Source of the DNA: Opitutaceae bacterium
Lineage (GTDB): Bacteria > Verrucomicrobiota > Verrucomicrobiia > Opitutales > Opitutaceae
DNA length: 64,000 nucleotides
NCBI GenBank assembly: GCA_027482185.1
Contig: JAIXWF010000019.1
Span: 62,001-126,000 of the forward strand
Direction: 5' to 3'
The notes under the pieces were generated by a model that worked only from the letters and a program-made list of their open reading frames with translations, was not told the DNA's origin and did not search any database. The number at the start of each line of letters is the position of its first letter. Position 1 is the stretch's first letter. Position numbers and translations under genes: made by a program. Shown here piece by piece: positions 56,801 to 64,000 of the stretch.

Positions 56801-56947
56801 CCGAGCGTGCCCTCCCTCGGCATCGGCCTCGAGAACCTGCGCCAGCGCCTCGCGCGCTACTTTCCCGGCCGGCACGAATTCACCACGGAACCGACGGAGG
56901 GCTGGGTCGTCGTCCGCGTGCGGCTCGACCAAGCCGTCGCCGTCTAG
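53852..56947 (+). CDS. LytS-type sensor histidine kinase with periplasmic beta-propeller
   Basis: A 1031-residue protein. A signal peptide (RLFLAVLLLLGSAARA) precedes a periplasmic sensor of Reg_prop-like repeats (about 25-660; e.g. LWIGGVDELG, LWVGLGGGIARLDV). Next come a Y_Y_Y-like beta domain (about 680-752), one membrane span (WLSVWAFALYGLGGLGAVAAAW), a coiled coil, a LytS/YehU His-kinase motif LRYQLNPHFLFNTL with His845, and an HATPase domain (ENAVKYGA, GIGLENLRQRL). Propeller kinases of this kind often sense polysaccharides. Its response regulator starts 5 bases later. Confidence 0.94.
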   Translation: MSPRLFLAVLLLLGSAARADVGRDPEAGLPFMASFTPRDYRGHQQVFAVAEDAAGLMYFGNLNKVLVHDGARWTHLDVPDATFVRGLAVDREDTLWIGGVDELGYARTGSDGARTFVSLRPQLPPGTAAFGAIWNIALTPAGTLFQSSSHLLLWDGRAFRSLALPASPRWRLTAVDREIWVTDAARGWFRLRTDSAELRLEPLERPAACAGNRVTGAAGTLPAVIVATDRQGLWRWDGKAFAPFATEVDAALREGEIYNLCGLADGRLALTSIRTGLRLLDPAGRLLAHLEEATGLLDNSAIIPFAPRDPGVLWVGLGGGIARLDVRPWLTWFQPANGAPRAKAFTAERHRGELLLPASAGGLVRLVPAAPGRPAALVRDPAVAMHVNGLAVADGRLIVTGTGGIAERTPDGRLVPLPGAPLNATSFFPLRPRPGTWVALNGDEVRLYRRDGDAWRPGTVVPGIERVRSLVTDAGGVWWLGRPAGGVLRATFPDGPERPPKVTAFAAPDVLPAGHGWTRFVADDRGPLLACNLGLLRFDAAAGRFRPTAEYGAELADGSTYVYAAVPDDRQGLWMIVRPAGDAEAGNEVRLAYGRAGALTPVAIPPLTLIDDPGHLRHEPAADGRPETLWISGHGALVRLDLERWRAAPPAAAPMIRLRAVTTGSGQKLALAGGWKLSFRDRSLRVQVAAPELAADPGATYESTLVSASGEEVRRDASPDRDFSALGSGRYELRLRARRPGGPWSEPATLRFSVLPPWWLSVWAFALYGLGGLGAVAAAWQIRTRRWRRRQEELEAAVAARTAELAAQNAELVRLRQIEFDEKLAARLAEHKARLEVLRYQLNPHFLFNTLTSICAQIIQSPRLARETVLRLAEFCRLTLHRPGEQEEPTLGEEIEMLRAYLDIEQTRLGDLLEYSIEADPALGGLRLPPFLLLPLVENAVKYGAATSRDRVRIRLAFRRGDDGRVLIEVANSGRWIAPGTAEPSVPSLGIGLENLRQRLARYFPGRHEFTTEPTEGWVVVRVRLDQAVAV

Positions 56948-56952
56948 CGCCC

Positions 56953-57690
56953 ATGGCCCGCGTCCTCATCATCGACGACGAACCCGGCGCCCGCGCGGAG
57001 CTGCGCTGGCATCTCGACGCCCACCCCGGCCACACTGTCGTGGGCGAAGCCGCCACCTTCGAGCAGGCCGTCGCACTGCTGCGCACCGCGCAGTACGACC
57101 TTGTGCTGCTCGACATCCAACTCGTCGGCGGCACCGGCTTCGACGCCCTGCCCTACGTCGCGCCTCCGGCCCGCGTCATCTTCGTCACGGCCTACGATCG
57201 GCACGCTGTCCGCGCCTTCGAGGTCAACGCCCTCGACTACCTCCTCAAGCCCGTCGCCTCCGCCCGGTTTGCCGCCGCGCTCGCGCGCTACGCCGCGGTC
57301 GCGCCGCCGCCCGCAGCCGCAGCGGGCCCGCTGCGGCTCGACGACCGCGTTCTGCTCCGCCTCGACAGCGCCCACGAACGCTTCGTGGGGCTCGCGGACA
57401 TCCGGTCGATCACTTCCTGCGAAAACTACACGGAGGTCCTGCTCGTTTCCGGCGAGCGCCTGCTCGTGCGCCGGACGATGAAGTCGTGGGACGACGTGCT
57501 GCCGCCGGAGCATTTCGGCCGCGTGCACCGCACCGTCATCGTCGCGCTCGCTCAGATCGAGCGCATCGCGCGCCTCAACCGCGCCGCCTTCGCCGCCCAC
57601 CTGCGCGGGCAAAGCGAGCCGCTGCCGGTGAGCTACCGCCTCGTGCCGGAGCTGCGGGCCAAGCTCGGCGCGCGCTGGCCGCGCGACTGA
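56953..57690 (+). CDS. LytTR-family response regulator
   Basis: A 245-residue protein. The receiver domain has the acidic pair Asp8/Asp9 (LIIDDEPG), phospho-acceptor Asp54 (LVLLDIQLVGGTGFD), and TAYDRHAVRAFEVNALDYLLKPV. The LytTR DNA-binding domain follows at about 128-240 (SITSCENYTEVLLVSGERLLVRRTM, FGRVHRTVIVALAQI). It is the partner of the LytS-type kinase immediately upstream (5 bases). LytTR proteins bind to imperfect direct repeats in promoters. Confidence 0.95.
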   Translation: MARVLIIDDEPGARAELRWHLDAHPGHTVVGEAATFEQAVALLRTAQYDLVLLDIQLVGGTGFDALPYVAPPARVIFVTAYDRHAVRAFEVNALDYLLKPVASARFAAALARYAAVAPPPAAAAGPLRLDDRVLLRLDSAHERFVGLADIRSITSCENYTEVLLVSGERLLVRRTMKSWDDVLPPEHFGRVHRTVIVALAQIERIARLNRAAFAAHLRGQSEPLPVSYRLVPELRAKLGARWPRD

Positions 57691-57796
57691 CGTTTCGCCG
57701 CGCGCATTCGTCACCGCGGCGGCCGCACTCGTCACTCCGGGCGTGCGCCCGGCGCGGCTTCGGCACCGACTGCCGCGTGCGTTTCCGGTCCGCGCC

Positions 57797-58177
57797 ATGA
57801 GCAACTTTTCCCAGCGCTATTGCCAAGCCCGCGGCCTGCGGCCGGAGCAGTACGCCCGCGCCGTGCTCCGCCGCACGCTGCACCTGCCGGCCCTCGTGCT
57901 CTACCGGCCGATCTCGTTCGTGCTGCCGGATTTTTTCGCCGCCGACCAGGAACTGGTGAACAGCGCCGCCTGGCTGGTCCGCGAGTCGGACCTCGATCTC
58001 GACCTCGCCGAGTACCGCTACCATCCGGGCAACCAAAGCAAGCTGCGGCGCGCGCTCGGGTTGTGCCTTTCCACCGCCCGGCTGCGCCGGATCGTGCATG
58101 CGACGTTCGCCGCGTCCCGGGCGGCGCCGCCGGAAACGCCTTCCGACGCCGACGACCGCCGCCGCTCGGCCGCCTGA
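57797..58177 (+). CDS. Small protein of unknown function
   Basis: A 126-residue basic protein with no signal peptide or membrane span. MSNFSQRYCQARGLRPEQYARAV starts a helical region, and YRPISFVLPDFFAADQELVNSAAWLV is the most distinctive piece. No family was recognised. It follows the LytTR regulator by 106 bases on the same strand and is convergent with a glycosyltransferase. The ATG at 57797 is preferred over the first in-frame Met. Confidence 0.7.
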   Translation: MSNFSQRYCQARGLRPEQYARAVLRRTLHLPALVLYRPISFVLPDFFAADQELVNSAAWLVRESDLDLDLAEYRYHPGNQSKLRRALGLCLSTARLRRIVHATFAASRAAPPETPSDADDRRRSAA

Positions 58178-58186
58178 GTCTCCGGC

Positions 58187-59311
58187 CTAGGCCGCCAGCA
58201 GGTAATCCCGCCCGGCCCGGTAGCCGCGGCCCTCGAGATCCGCCGCGATCAACTCGCGGGCGCCCCGCGACGCCACGTACACGGCCACAAACGCGGCCTC
58301 CGGGCCCGGCAATTGCCCGGGCGCCAGCACCGGTCGGCCCGTCCCGCCGAGCGCCGGGGAAATCTTCTTCGGATCGATGTCGACGAATCCCTCGATCCGC
58401 ACCCCTTCCGCTTCGAGCCATGCCGCCCGCTTGCGGGTCGGCCGGCCCGCGCCCCAGACCAAGATGCGCCGGCCGGCCGCCGCACGCCGCAATTCCCGCG
58501 CGAGCCAGGGCGCCTTGAGTCGGAAAAATGCTTCCGGTGCATAGCGCCGATCCGTCCGCGACAACCGCCCCGGCGGATCGTGCCAACAGACGAGAACCTC
58601 CGGCACCTTCGCCATGCGTACCCCTGCGTCCAACCAACGCAGCCACAGTTCGTAGTCCTCCGGAAAATCGCCGTCGCGGTAGCCGCCGAACCGATCGACC
58701 AGCTCCCGGCGAAACAGCACGCTGGGATGCGCCAACGGCGACTCGACGAAACGGTGCAACGCGATCGCCTCCGGGGTCGTAAGCGTATTCAGCCAATCGA
58801 CATGCCGCGCATACCCCGACTGCGCCGCCCGGTCGCCGCCGAATTCGACCAAGCAGCCGGCGAGACCGATCCCGCGATTTTCGGGGGCCTGCAGAAAACG
58901 CACCTGCCGCTCCAACCGCGCCGGCACCGCCGTGTCGTCGGCATCGAGCCGCGCGATCCACGCGCCGCGCGCGGCCGCCAACCCCGCGTTCAGCGCCGGC
59001 ACCAACCCGCGCGTCGGCAACCGCAGCAACCTGATCCGCGGATCGCGCGCCGCCGCGGCGGCCGCCACCCGGGCGGTATCGTCCGTGGAACCGTTTTCCA
59101 CCACCAACGCCTCCCAGCGGGTCCACGTTTGCGCGACAAGACTCGCGAGAGCCCGGCCCAGCCACGCGGCCCCGTTGCACACCGGCAATACCACGGAAAC
59201 GAGAGAATCGGACGCGGGCGCCACGCCGCGAAAAAAGCCGCCGGCTCCCGGCCCTGTCCACACCGTTGTCTTTCCCGCCGCCGGGATTGCCCCGCGCCGC
59301 GTCGGTCCCAT
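58187..59311 (-). CDS. Family 2 glycosyltransferase with a C-terminal Rossmann-like extension
   Basis: A 374-residue protein. The GT-A fold starts with LVSVVLPVCNGAAWLGRALASLVAQ, followed by VVENGSTDDT, ARLDADDTAVPARLERQV (the DxD metal motif) and the acceptor region ..PEDYELWLRWLDAG. The last 110 residues are separate: RILVWGAGRPTRKRAAWLEAEGVRIEGFVDID looks like a nucleotide-binding Rossmann fold, unusual for a GT2 enzyme. The start may instead be GTG at 59224. Substrates are unknown; a role in envelope polysaccharide is probable. Confidence 0.86.
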   Translation of the reverse strand: MGPTRRGAIPAAGKTTVWTGPGAGGFFRGVAPASDSLVSVVLPVCNGAAWLGRALASLVAQTWTRWEALVVENGSTDDTARVAAAAAARDPRIRLLRLPTRGLVPALNAGLAAARGAWIARLDADDTAVPARLERQVRFLQAPENRGIGLAGCLVEFGGDRAAQSGYARHVDWLNTLTTPEAIALHRFVESPLAHPSVLFRRELVDRFGGYRDGDFPEDYELWLRWLDAGVRMAKVPEVLVCWHDPPGRLSRTDRRYAPEAFFRLKAPWLARELRRAAAGRRILVWGAGRPTRKRAAWLEAEGVRIEGFVDIDPKKISPALGGTGRPVLAPGQLPGPEAAFVAVYVASRGARELIAADLEGRGYRAGRDYLLAA

Positions 59312-59393
59312 TCTCAAAGCTAAGTAATTCCACGCCCCCCCGACGCTCGCCAAATCTCCTGCCGCTCGCATCTTGCCCAACTGATCCGTCCCC

Positions 59394-61310
59394 ATGTCCG
59401 CGCCGCCCGTTCCGAACGCACCGACCAACCCGCCCATCGCCCCCGCCGCCGCTCCCGCGGCCGCCGCGATTTCCCCGGCGGCCGTCATCAGTCCGGCCCA
59501 GCGCGCCAACATCGAGAAAAAGACCCGCGTCGAGCTGGTCCGGATGGCCTACTCCCAGCTCACCCTGGGCACCGTCAGCACCGCCGTCGCCACCGTCGCG
59601 TTCGCACTGATCGTCGCCGGCCACCCCGGCACGGAATTGCTCGGGGTCTGGATCGCCGCCATTGTCCTGCCGTTGGCCTGGCGCGCCTGGCTTGCACACA
59701 CCTTCCATCGCGCGACCCCGGAGCAGATCGAGAATCCGCGCTGGGGCCTCCTTTATCTGCTCAGCACCGGCGTGACGGCGACCCTGTGGGGCGTGACGCC
59801 TTGGCTCTTCCCGGTTCTCAACCAGCCCGGCACCACCCGCCTCGCCCACGTTCTGCTCCTCGCGGGCCTCGTTTCGGCCTCCGTGCGGATGCTGCTGCCC
59901 CTGCGCAAGGGCGCCGTCCTCTACGTCAGCCTGATGATGGGCCCGATCGCCGCCGTGCATTTCGCCACGGCGGAAATGGACGGCATCATCCTCGGCCTCT
60001 GCATCCTTTATTTCGTCGTTTACACGATCTGGACCACGCAACACAGCCACCGCGCCCTCTCGGATGCGCTCGTGCTCCGGTTTGAACAGGAGGAGATCGC
60101 CACCGAGCTCGCCGCCGAAATCGCCCGCCGCGAATCCCGCGAATCCGAGCTGCGCGAGGCCCGCGAAAAGGCCGAGTCCGCCAGCCGCGCCAAGGGCGAG
60201 TTCCTCGCCACCATTTCCCACGAAATCCGCACGCCGATGAACGGCGTCCTCGGCATGCTCCGCGTCGTCCGCGACACCCAGCTATCCAACGAGCAGCGCG
60301 GCTATCTCAAGACGGCCTCCGACTCCGCCGAATCGCTGCTCCTGCTCCTCAACGACGTGCTCGACTTCTCCAAGATCGAAGCCGGCCGCCTCGAGCTCGA
60401 ACACGCCCCCTTCCCCCCGGCGACCACCGCCCGCGCCGTCACCGATCTGCTCCACGCCCGCGCCCGCGACAAGGGCCTGCAACTCGAGCTGCACCTCGGC
60501 GAAAATCTTCCCGGCGTCATCCTCGGCGACGGCACCCGCCTCCGCCAGATTCTCGTCAACCTCATCGGCAACGCCATCAAGTTCACCGAACGCGGCCGCG
60601 TCGACCTCACCGTCACCTGCGCCGAACGCACGCCGACCAAAGCCGTGATGCACTACACGGTCACCGACACCGGCATCGGCATGGATTCCGCCGCGCTCTC
60701 GAAACTGTTCAAGCCGTTCACCCAGGCCGACACCTCGATGAGCCGGCGCTACGGCGGCACCGGCCTCGGCCTCGCGATTTCCCAACGCCTCACCCAGTCG
60801 ATGGGCGGCGCCCTCCAGGTCCAGAGCGCCATCGGCCAAGGCACCACGTTCCGGCTGATTCTCCCCTGCCAATTGCCCGACATCACCGTCGTGCAGCCGC
60901 GGCTGGAAGAAGCGCCGAAATTCGTCACCCCCGTCCTGCAGGGCCGCGTGCTCGTCGTCGAAGACGACTCCGTCAACCAGCAGGTCATCGACCTCTTCCT
61001 CAAGAAGCTCAACATCACCCCGAAGTTCGCCAACGACGGCGAGGCCGGCGTGATCGCCGCGACGTCGGAGACCTTCGACGTCGTCCTCATGGACTGCCAG
61101 TTGCCCGGCATCGATGGCATGGAAGCCACGCGGCGCATCCGCGAGAAGCTCGACGGCAAGCCGCTCAAGATCATCGCCCTCACGGCCAACGCCAGCACCC
61201 ACGTGCGCGAAGCCTGTCTCGCCGCCGGCATGAACGACTTCCTCTCGAAGCCCGTGCGCTTCGAACTGCTCGCCACGATCCTGCAGCGCAATTTGTCGAC
61301 CGCGCGCTGA
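59394..61310 (+). CDS. Hybrid sensor histidine kinase with membrane sensor and receiver
   Basis: A 638-residue protein. The N-terminal half has five to six membrane spans (about 45-225) and no obvious periplasmic domain. The HisKA motif TISHEIRTPMNG has His276, the HATPase domain contains NLIGNAIKFT and GTGLGLAISQRL, and a C-terminal receiver carries VVEDDSVNQQV with phospho-acceptor Asp567 (VVLMDCQLPGIDGMEATRRI). The output is unknown and no separate regulator adjoins it. Its stop codon is part of a heptamer-like TGAGCGC series. Confidence 0.93.
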   Translation: MSAPPVPNAPTNPPIAPAAAPAAAAISPAAVISPAQRANIEKKTRVELVRMAYSQLTLGTVSTAVATVAFALIVAGHPGTELLGVWIAAIVLPLAWRAWLAHTFHRATPEQIENPRWGLLYLLSTGVTATLWGVTPWLFPVLNQPGTTRLAHVLLLAGLVSASVRMLLPLRKGAVLYVSLMMGPIAAVHFATAEMDGIILGLCILYFVVYTIWTTQHSHRALSDALVLRFEQEEIATELAAEIARRESRESELREAREKAESASRAKGEFLATISHEIRTPMNGVLGMLRVVRDTQLSNEQRGYLKTASDSAESLLLLLNDVLDFSKIEAGRLELEHAPFPPATTARAVTDLLHARARDKGLQLELHLGENLPGVILGDGTRLRQILVNLIGNAIKFTERGRVDLTVTCAERTPTKAVMHYTVTDTGIGMDSAALSKLFKPFTQADTSMSRRYGGTGLGLAISQRLTQSMGGALQVQSAIGQGTTFRLILPCQLPDITVVQPRLEEAPKFVTPVLQGRVLVVEDDSVNQQVIDLFLKKLNITPKFANDGEAGVIAATSETFDVVLMDCQLPGIDGMEATRRIREKLDGKPLKIIALTANASTHVREACLAAGMNDFLSKPVRFELLATILQRNLSTAR

Positions 61311-61353
61311 GCGCCTAAAGCCGCCTGATCGCTGACCGCTGAGCGCAGAGCGC
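61308..61353. repeat. Short heptamer array between the hybrid kinase and rlmJ
   Basis: TGATCGC, TGACCGC, TGAGCGC, AGAGCGC occur in perfect phase (61326-61353), preceded by TGAGCGC (61308-61314) that includes the kinase stop codon. It lies between convergent genes; the array ends eight bases before the rlmJ stop. Confidence 0.7.
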
Positions 61354-61360
61354 TCCTCCT

Positions 61361-62233
61361 CTACCGTTCCGGCACGAGCCAATCGATCCGCGCCGCGCCG
61401 CCCGGCGCCTGCGCCAACCGCCGCGCCAGCTCAGCCAGCACCGGCCCCGCCTCGCGGTCGAATTGCCACGGCGGATTGATCACGACCAAGCCGCAGCCCT
61501 TCAGTTTCACGGGCGAATCCTCCCCCGCGATCGTGAGCTCCGCGGCCAGCGTCGGCGGCGGGGCCAGTTCGCGCAGGCGTTCGAAAAACGCGTCCGTCCG
61601 CGCGCGGCCCGTGAGCGGATACCACACGGCAAAGACGCCGCCTGGCAACCGCCGCAAGCCGTCGCGCAGCGCCCCCGCGATCGCCGCAAATTCGTCCTGC
61701 GCCTCGAACGGCGGGTCGATCAGCACCAGCGCGCGGCGCTCCGGCGGTGGCAACAGCGCGCGCACCGCCGCATAGCCGTCCGTCTCCTGCACCGCCACGC
61801 CGCCCGCGGCGGCAAATTCCGCGCGCAACGCCGCCGCCTCCGCCGGCTGGCGTTCGCACAGGACAAGCCGGTCCTGCAAACGCGCGAGCCGCCGCGCGAT
61901 CCACGGCGAGCCCGGGTAGAAACGCAGCGCGGGTTCGAGGTTGCCCGCACCGCGGTCGAACTCCCGCACCGCCGCGACGTAGTCCGCCAGCGGCGCCGGC
62001 AATTCGGCCGCGCCGTCGAGCAGGCGGCCGATGCCTTCCGGCCACTCCGGCACCCGCGCGAGCGTCTCGCCCGCCGCCGCCTGCGCCAAATCGTAGCCGC
62101 CGCGGCCCGCGTGCGTGTCGAGGTAGAGAAACCCTTTTTCCTTCCGCTGCAGGGCAACGAGCAATTGCCGCAGCAGGACGTGCTTCATCACGTCCGCGAA
62201 ATTGCCCGCGTGGTACTGGTGGCGGTAATTCAT
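61361..62233 (-). CDS. rlmJ: 23S rRNA (adenine-2030-N6)-methyltransferase RlmJ
   Basis: A 290-residue SAM-dependent methyltransferase. The N-terminus MNYRHQYHAGNFADVMKHVLL is highly characteristic of RlmJ, DTHAGRGGYDL is the SAM loop and VLIDPPFEAQDEF (Asp173 region) is the catalytic NPPY-type motif. It methylates A2030 of 23S rRNA. It is convergent with the hybrid kinase and starts 28 bases from the YhcH-type gene's stop on the same strand. Confidence 0.94.
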   Translation of the reverse strand: MNYRHQYHAGNFADVMKHVLLRQLLVALQRKEKGFLYLDTHAGRGGYDLAQAAAGETLARVPEWPEGIGRLLDGAAELPAPLADYVAAVREFDRGAGNLEPALRFYPGSPWIARRLARLQDRLVLCERQPAEAAALRAEFAAAGGVAVQETDGYAAVRALLPPPERRALVLIDPPFEAQDEFAAIAGALRDGLRRLPGGVFAVWYPLTGRARTDAFFERLRELAPPPTLAAELTIAGEDSPVKLKGCGLVVINPPWQFDREAGPVLAELARRLAQAPGGAARIDWLVPER

Positions 62234-62261
62234 CGCGGCCGGGGACCGACGGCGCGCGCGT

Positions 62262-62762
62262 TCACGCGTCGACCGGAATCTTCACCACCGTCTTGCGCAC
62301 GAGGCCGCGCCCCGCCGCGGGCTGCAGGCCGGGCATGTGGCCGTCGACCGGGAAATACACCGCCGTCTCCCCCGCGCGGAACGGCAGCACCGCCGCGCCC
62401 GCGAAATCCGCGTAGACCACGAGGTCGCGTTCCGGGTTGTACGCGTCGCGTACGGCCAGGCGGGCAATGTCGGCAAACTCCATCAACTCCTCGCCGGCCA
62501 CGATCACCTGCACGTCGATCAGCCGGCGGTGCGATTCGAAGAAACCCTCGGGCCGCGGCTTCGACAAATAGACTTGGTCGATCGCGAACACGCCGCCGCC
62601 GAGTTCGCGTTTCGCCGTTTCCCCGGCCGCCATCGCCGCCAGCCGCTGTGCGGCGTCGGAGCCGGGCTGCAGCAACGACTCGACGTATGCGAAGGCGGCG
62701 GCGAAGCCCGGCGTGCGGGGCGCCTGGGCGCGCACGGTGGCGAAAGTTCCGATGATGGCCAT
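62262..62762 (-). CDS. YhcH/YjgK/YiaL family protein
   Basis: A 166-residue cupin-like protein of the YhcH/YiaL family, which assists sugar or sialic-acid catabolism in other bacteria. KRELGGGVFAIDQVYLSKPRPEGFFESHRRLIDVQVIVAGEE holds the family His and acidic residues (HRRLIDVQ), and AVYFPVDGHMPGLQP is the second signature. The ATG at 62762 was chosen; the open frame continues upstream but is not similar. It is divergent from the DUF4412 gene with 93 bases between. Confidence 0.9.
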   Translation of the reverse strand: MAIIGTFATVRAQAPRTPGFAAAFAYVESLLQPGSDAAQRLAAMAAGETAKRELGGGVFAIDQVYLSKPRPEGFFESHRRLIDVQVIVAGEELMEFADIARLAVRDAYNPERDLVVYADFAGAAVLPFRAGETAVYFPVDGHMPGLQPAAGRGLVRKTVVKIPVDA

Positions 62763-62855
62763 GGCCGCGCAATCCACCGGCCGCCGGTCCCGCTGGCAAG
62801 CCGTGAAACGGACGTTGCCGCCGCCGGCCCGCGGCGTTTCCTTCGGCGCCTCACC

Positions 62856-63533
62856 ATGAACTCGTTTCTCCGCCGTCTGCTCCTCGTTGCTTTGTTCGCC
62901 CCCGCCGCGGCCCTCGCCGCCGGTTTCGAGGGGCTCGTCGTCTTCAAACTCACCGAAGCCAAGGGCAAGTCCCAGGAAATGCGCTACCAGGTCAAGGGCT
63001 CGAAACTTCGCATCGAGCTGCCCGGCCAAAAGGAACTCGGCGGCATCATCATCGATCCCGCCAAGCGCGAATCCCTCATGCTCATGTCCGAACAGAAGAT
63101 GTACATGGTCATGAAACTGCCGGACGACAAAGGCCCGCAGGCCGGCAAGGCCGAGGACGTGAAACTCGACAAGACCGGCCGCACCGAGACGATTCTCGGC
63201 CGCAAGGCGGAGGAATTCGTCGCCACGTCCAAGGGCGAGAAAACCGAACTCTGGCTCGCCGAGGGCCTCGGCGCGTTTCTCTCGATGCCCGCGAATCCGA
63301 TGGAAGGCAAAGGCGCGGCCGCGCCCGGCTGGGAGCGCGCCCTCGCCGGCAAGGACCTCTTTCCCCTGCGTGTCGTGAGCCGCGGCAGCAACGGCAAGGA
63401 AACCTTCCGGCTCGAGGCCACCGCCATCACGCCCCAACCCCTGCCCGATTCCCTCTTCGCCCCGCCCGCCGGCTACCAGAAGTTCGACATGGGCGGCATG
63501 ATGCAGGGCATGGTCCCCGGCCTGGGCCGCTGA
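62856..63533 (+). CDS. Secreted DUF4412-like protein
   Basis: A 225-residue protein with a signal peptide (RLLLVALFAPAAALAAGFE). The mature part is beta-rich and opens with FEGLVVFKLTEAKGKSQEMRYQVKGSKLRIEL, followed by repeated IIIDPAKRESLMLMSEQKMYMVMKL, which matches the DUF4412 pattern of LolA-like/outer-membrane-carrier folds. The tail is methionine- and glycine-rich (FDMGGMMQGMVPGLGR). Its function is unknown. The ATG at 62856 fits the signal peptide. Confidence 0.8.
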   Translation: MNSFLRRLLLVALFAPAAALAAGFEGLVVFKLTEAKGKSQEMRYQVKGSKLRIELPGQKELGGIIIDPAKRESLMLMSEQKMYMVMKLPDDKGPQAGKAEDVKLDKTGRTETILGRKAEEFVATSKGEKTELWLAEGLGAFLSMPANPMEGKGAAAPGWERALAGKDLFPLRVVSRGSNGKETFRLEATAITPQPLPDSLFAPPAGYQKFDMGGMMQGMVPGLGR

Positions 63534-63545
63534 GTGTGCCGGAAC

Positions 63546-63619
63546 AGTTGAGGGTTGAGTGCTGAGAGTTGAGAGATCGGATGCTCCGCCTCTCGACTCT
63601 CAACTCAGTACTCTCAACT
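63546..63619. repeat. Heptamer-repeat hairpin between the DUF4412 gene and the DAC gene
   Basis: The left arm reads AGTTGAG, GGTTGAG, TGCTGAG, AGTTGAG, AGATCGG (63546-63580). The right arm reads CTCTCGACTCTCAACT and TCTCAACTC in phase (63590-63619). The two 30-base arms are complementary with about 23 matches of 30. The island is transcribed by read-through from either convergent gene. Confidence 0.85.
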
Positions 63620-63620
63620 C

Positions 63621-63650
63621 GGAAAAGCGGGCGCTCAGCGCCGCTTTTCC
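63621..63650. terminator. Hairpin overlapping the end of the DAC gene
   Basis: A perfect 10-bp inverted repeat (GGAAAAGCGG with CCGCTTTTCC, 10-base loop) includes the stop codon and last codons of the minus-strand gene. It lies between convergent genes, so it could end transcription in both directions, though it lacks a clean T-tract. Confidence 0.5.
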
Positions 63651-64000
63651 GTCAGCGGCAGCATCACGCCGCGGCGGAAGAGCGTCACCTGGCCCGTGCT
63701 CGACGAGACCACGATCGAGATGCAGTTGGCCGCGACGCTGATCGCCGCCGCCGCCGCGTGCCGGCTGCCGAGCCCGCTGGGCAACTCGTGCGTGCTGTCC
63801 GTCGCCTGGATCAGGCTGCCGGCGGATTCCACGACGCCGTCGCCGCGGATGATGAAGGCGCCGTCGATCGACGAAAACTCCTTCACCGTCTCGTCCATGA
63901 ACGGATTGAGGATGTTGCGGTCCTCTTCCTTGTAACCGAAAAACGGATTCAGCACGAGCGGCTTGGAGAGGGTGCCGACTTTCTCGTTGTCGCCGACGAC
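63635..64000 (-). CDS. Diadenylate cyclase (DisA_N) domain protein, 5' part outside the window
   Basis: The frame is open to the window end, so only the C-terminal 121 residues are visible. DAC motifs are present: FSSIDGAFIIRGDGVVESAG (the DGA loop) and GLGSRHAAAAAIS (the RH motif), followed by CISIVVSSSTGQVTLFRRGVML. The enzyme would make c-di-AMP from two ATP. The DAC domain is at the C-terminus, unlike CdaA and DisA, where it is central or N-terminal. The preceding visible part (VGTLSKPLVLNPFFGYKEED) is unassigned. Confidence 0.85.
   Translation of the reverse strand, partial: VVGDNEKVGTLSKPLVLNPFFGYKEEDRNILNPFMDETVKEFSSIDGAFIIRGDGVVESAGSLIQATDSTHELPSGLGSRHAAAAAISVAANCISIVVSSSTGQVTLFRRGVMLPLTEKRR

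Noticed and set aside
53783-56932. 1049-codon open frame opposite the LytS-type kinase
   Set aside because: Antisense frame in GC-rich DNA; the plus-strand frame has signal peptide, kinase motif and HATPase.

Overview
The window is a very GC-rich bacterial chromosome segment, most likely from a verrucomicrobium of the Opitutae/Opitutaceae type. The supporting signs are: a paired DUF1501 and cytochrome/DUF1549/DUF1553 gene set typical of the Planctomycetes-Verrucomicrobia group; a long IspG with an inserted domain; many GTG and TTG starts with few Shine-Dalgarno sites; and degenerate heptamer-repeat islands between genes. This assignment is inference from gene content, not a database result. 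I see no transposase, phage gene, CRISPR array or rRNA operon.

Layout. 1-7.2 kb: a carbohydrate-flavoured cluster (TIM-barrel hydrolase-like protein, AraC regulator, PhyH dioxygenase, tandem ferritin-like protein, Gfo/Idh/MocA dehydrogenase, mutarotase-like protein). 7.3-12.0 kb: dxr-rseP-ispG, two steps of the MEP isoprenoid pathway around a site-2 protease. 12.0-13.9 kb: dnaA with a 466-bp upstream region holding DnaA-box-like sites, a candidate replication origin. 14.0-19.2 kb: a conserved unknown, mnmA, a LysE-type exporter, a TPR lipoprotein, a PilB/GspE ATPase and a small partner. 19.3-33.3 kb: obg and then, all on the minus strand, the classic block tRNA-Thr, tuf, tRNA-Trp, secE, nusG, rplK, rplA, rplJ, rplL, rpoB, rpoC, with a hairpin between rplL and rpoB and a terminator after rpoC.

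33.4-38.1 kb: an ExbB/ExbD-type motor with a large secreted TPR protein and an unknown anchored protein. 38.2-40.8 kb: lemA plus an M48 protease fused to a TerB-like tail. 41.1-45.1 kb: DUF1501 and PSD1 cytochrome genes. 45.4-51.0 kb: SufE, TatD, a secreted unknown, TcdA, a redoxin-fold protein without cysteines, and an ABM monooxygenase/iron-dependent ADH pair. 51.0-53.7 kb: an overlapping four-gene operon (MmcB-like nuclease fold, Hsp33, PnuC, NadR-type kinase). 53.9-58.2 kb: a LytS-type propeller sensor kinase and its LytTR regulator. 58.2-64.0 kb: glycosyltransferase, hybrid kinase, rlmJ, YhcH-family protein, DUF4412 protein, and the 3' end of a diadenylate-cyclase-domain gene that runs off the window.

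The most unusual signals are: (1) six intergenic islands of degenerate 7-nt-periodic repeats, each with its own heptamer, several folding into hairpins; (2) an RNA polymerase beta-prime subunit that has lost three of the four cysteines of its second zinc site; (3) a thioredoxin-fold protein with Asn and Ser where the CxxC cysteines should be.
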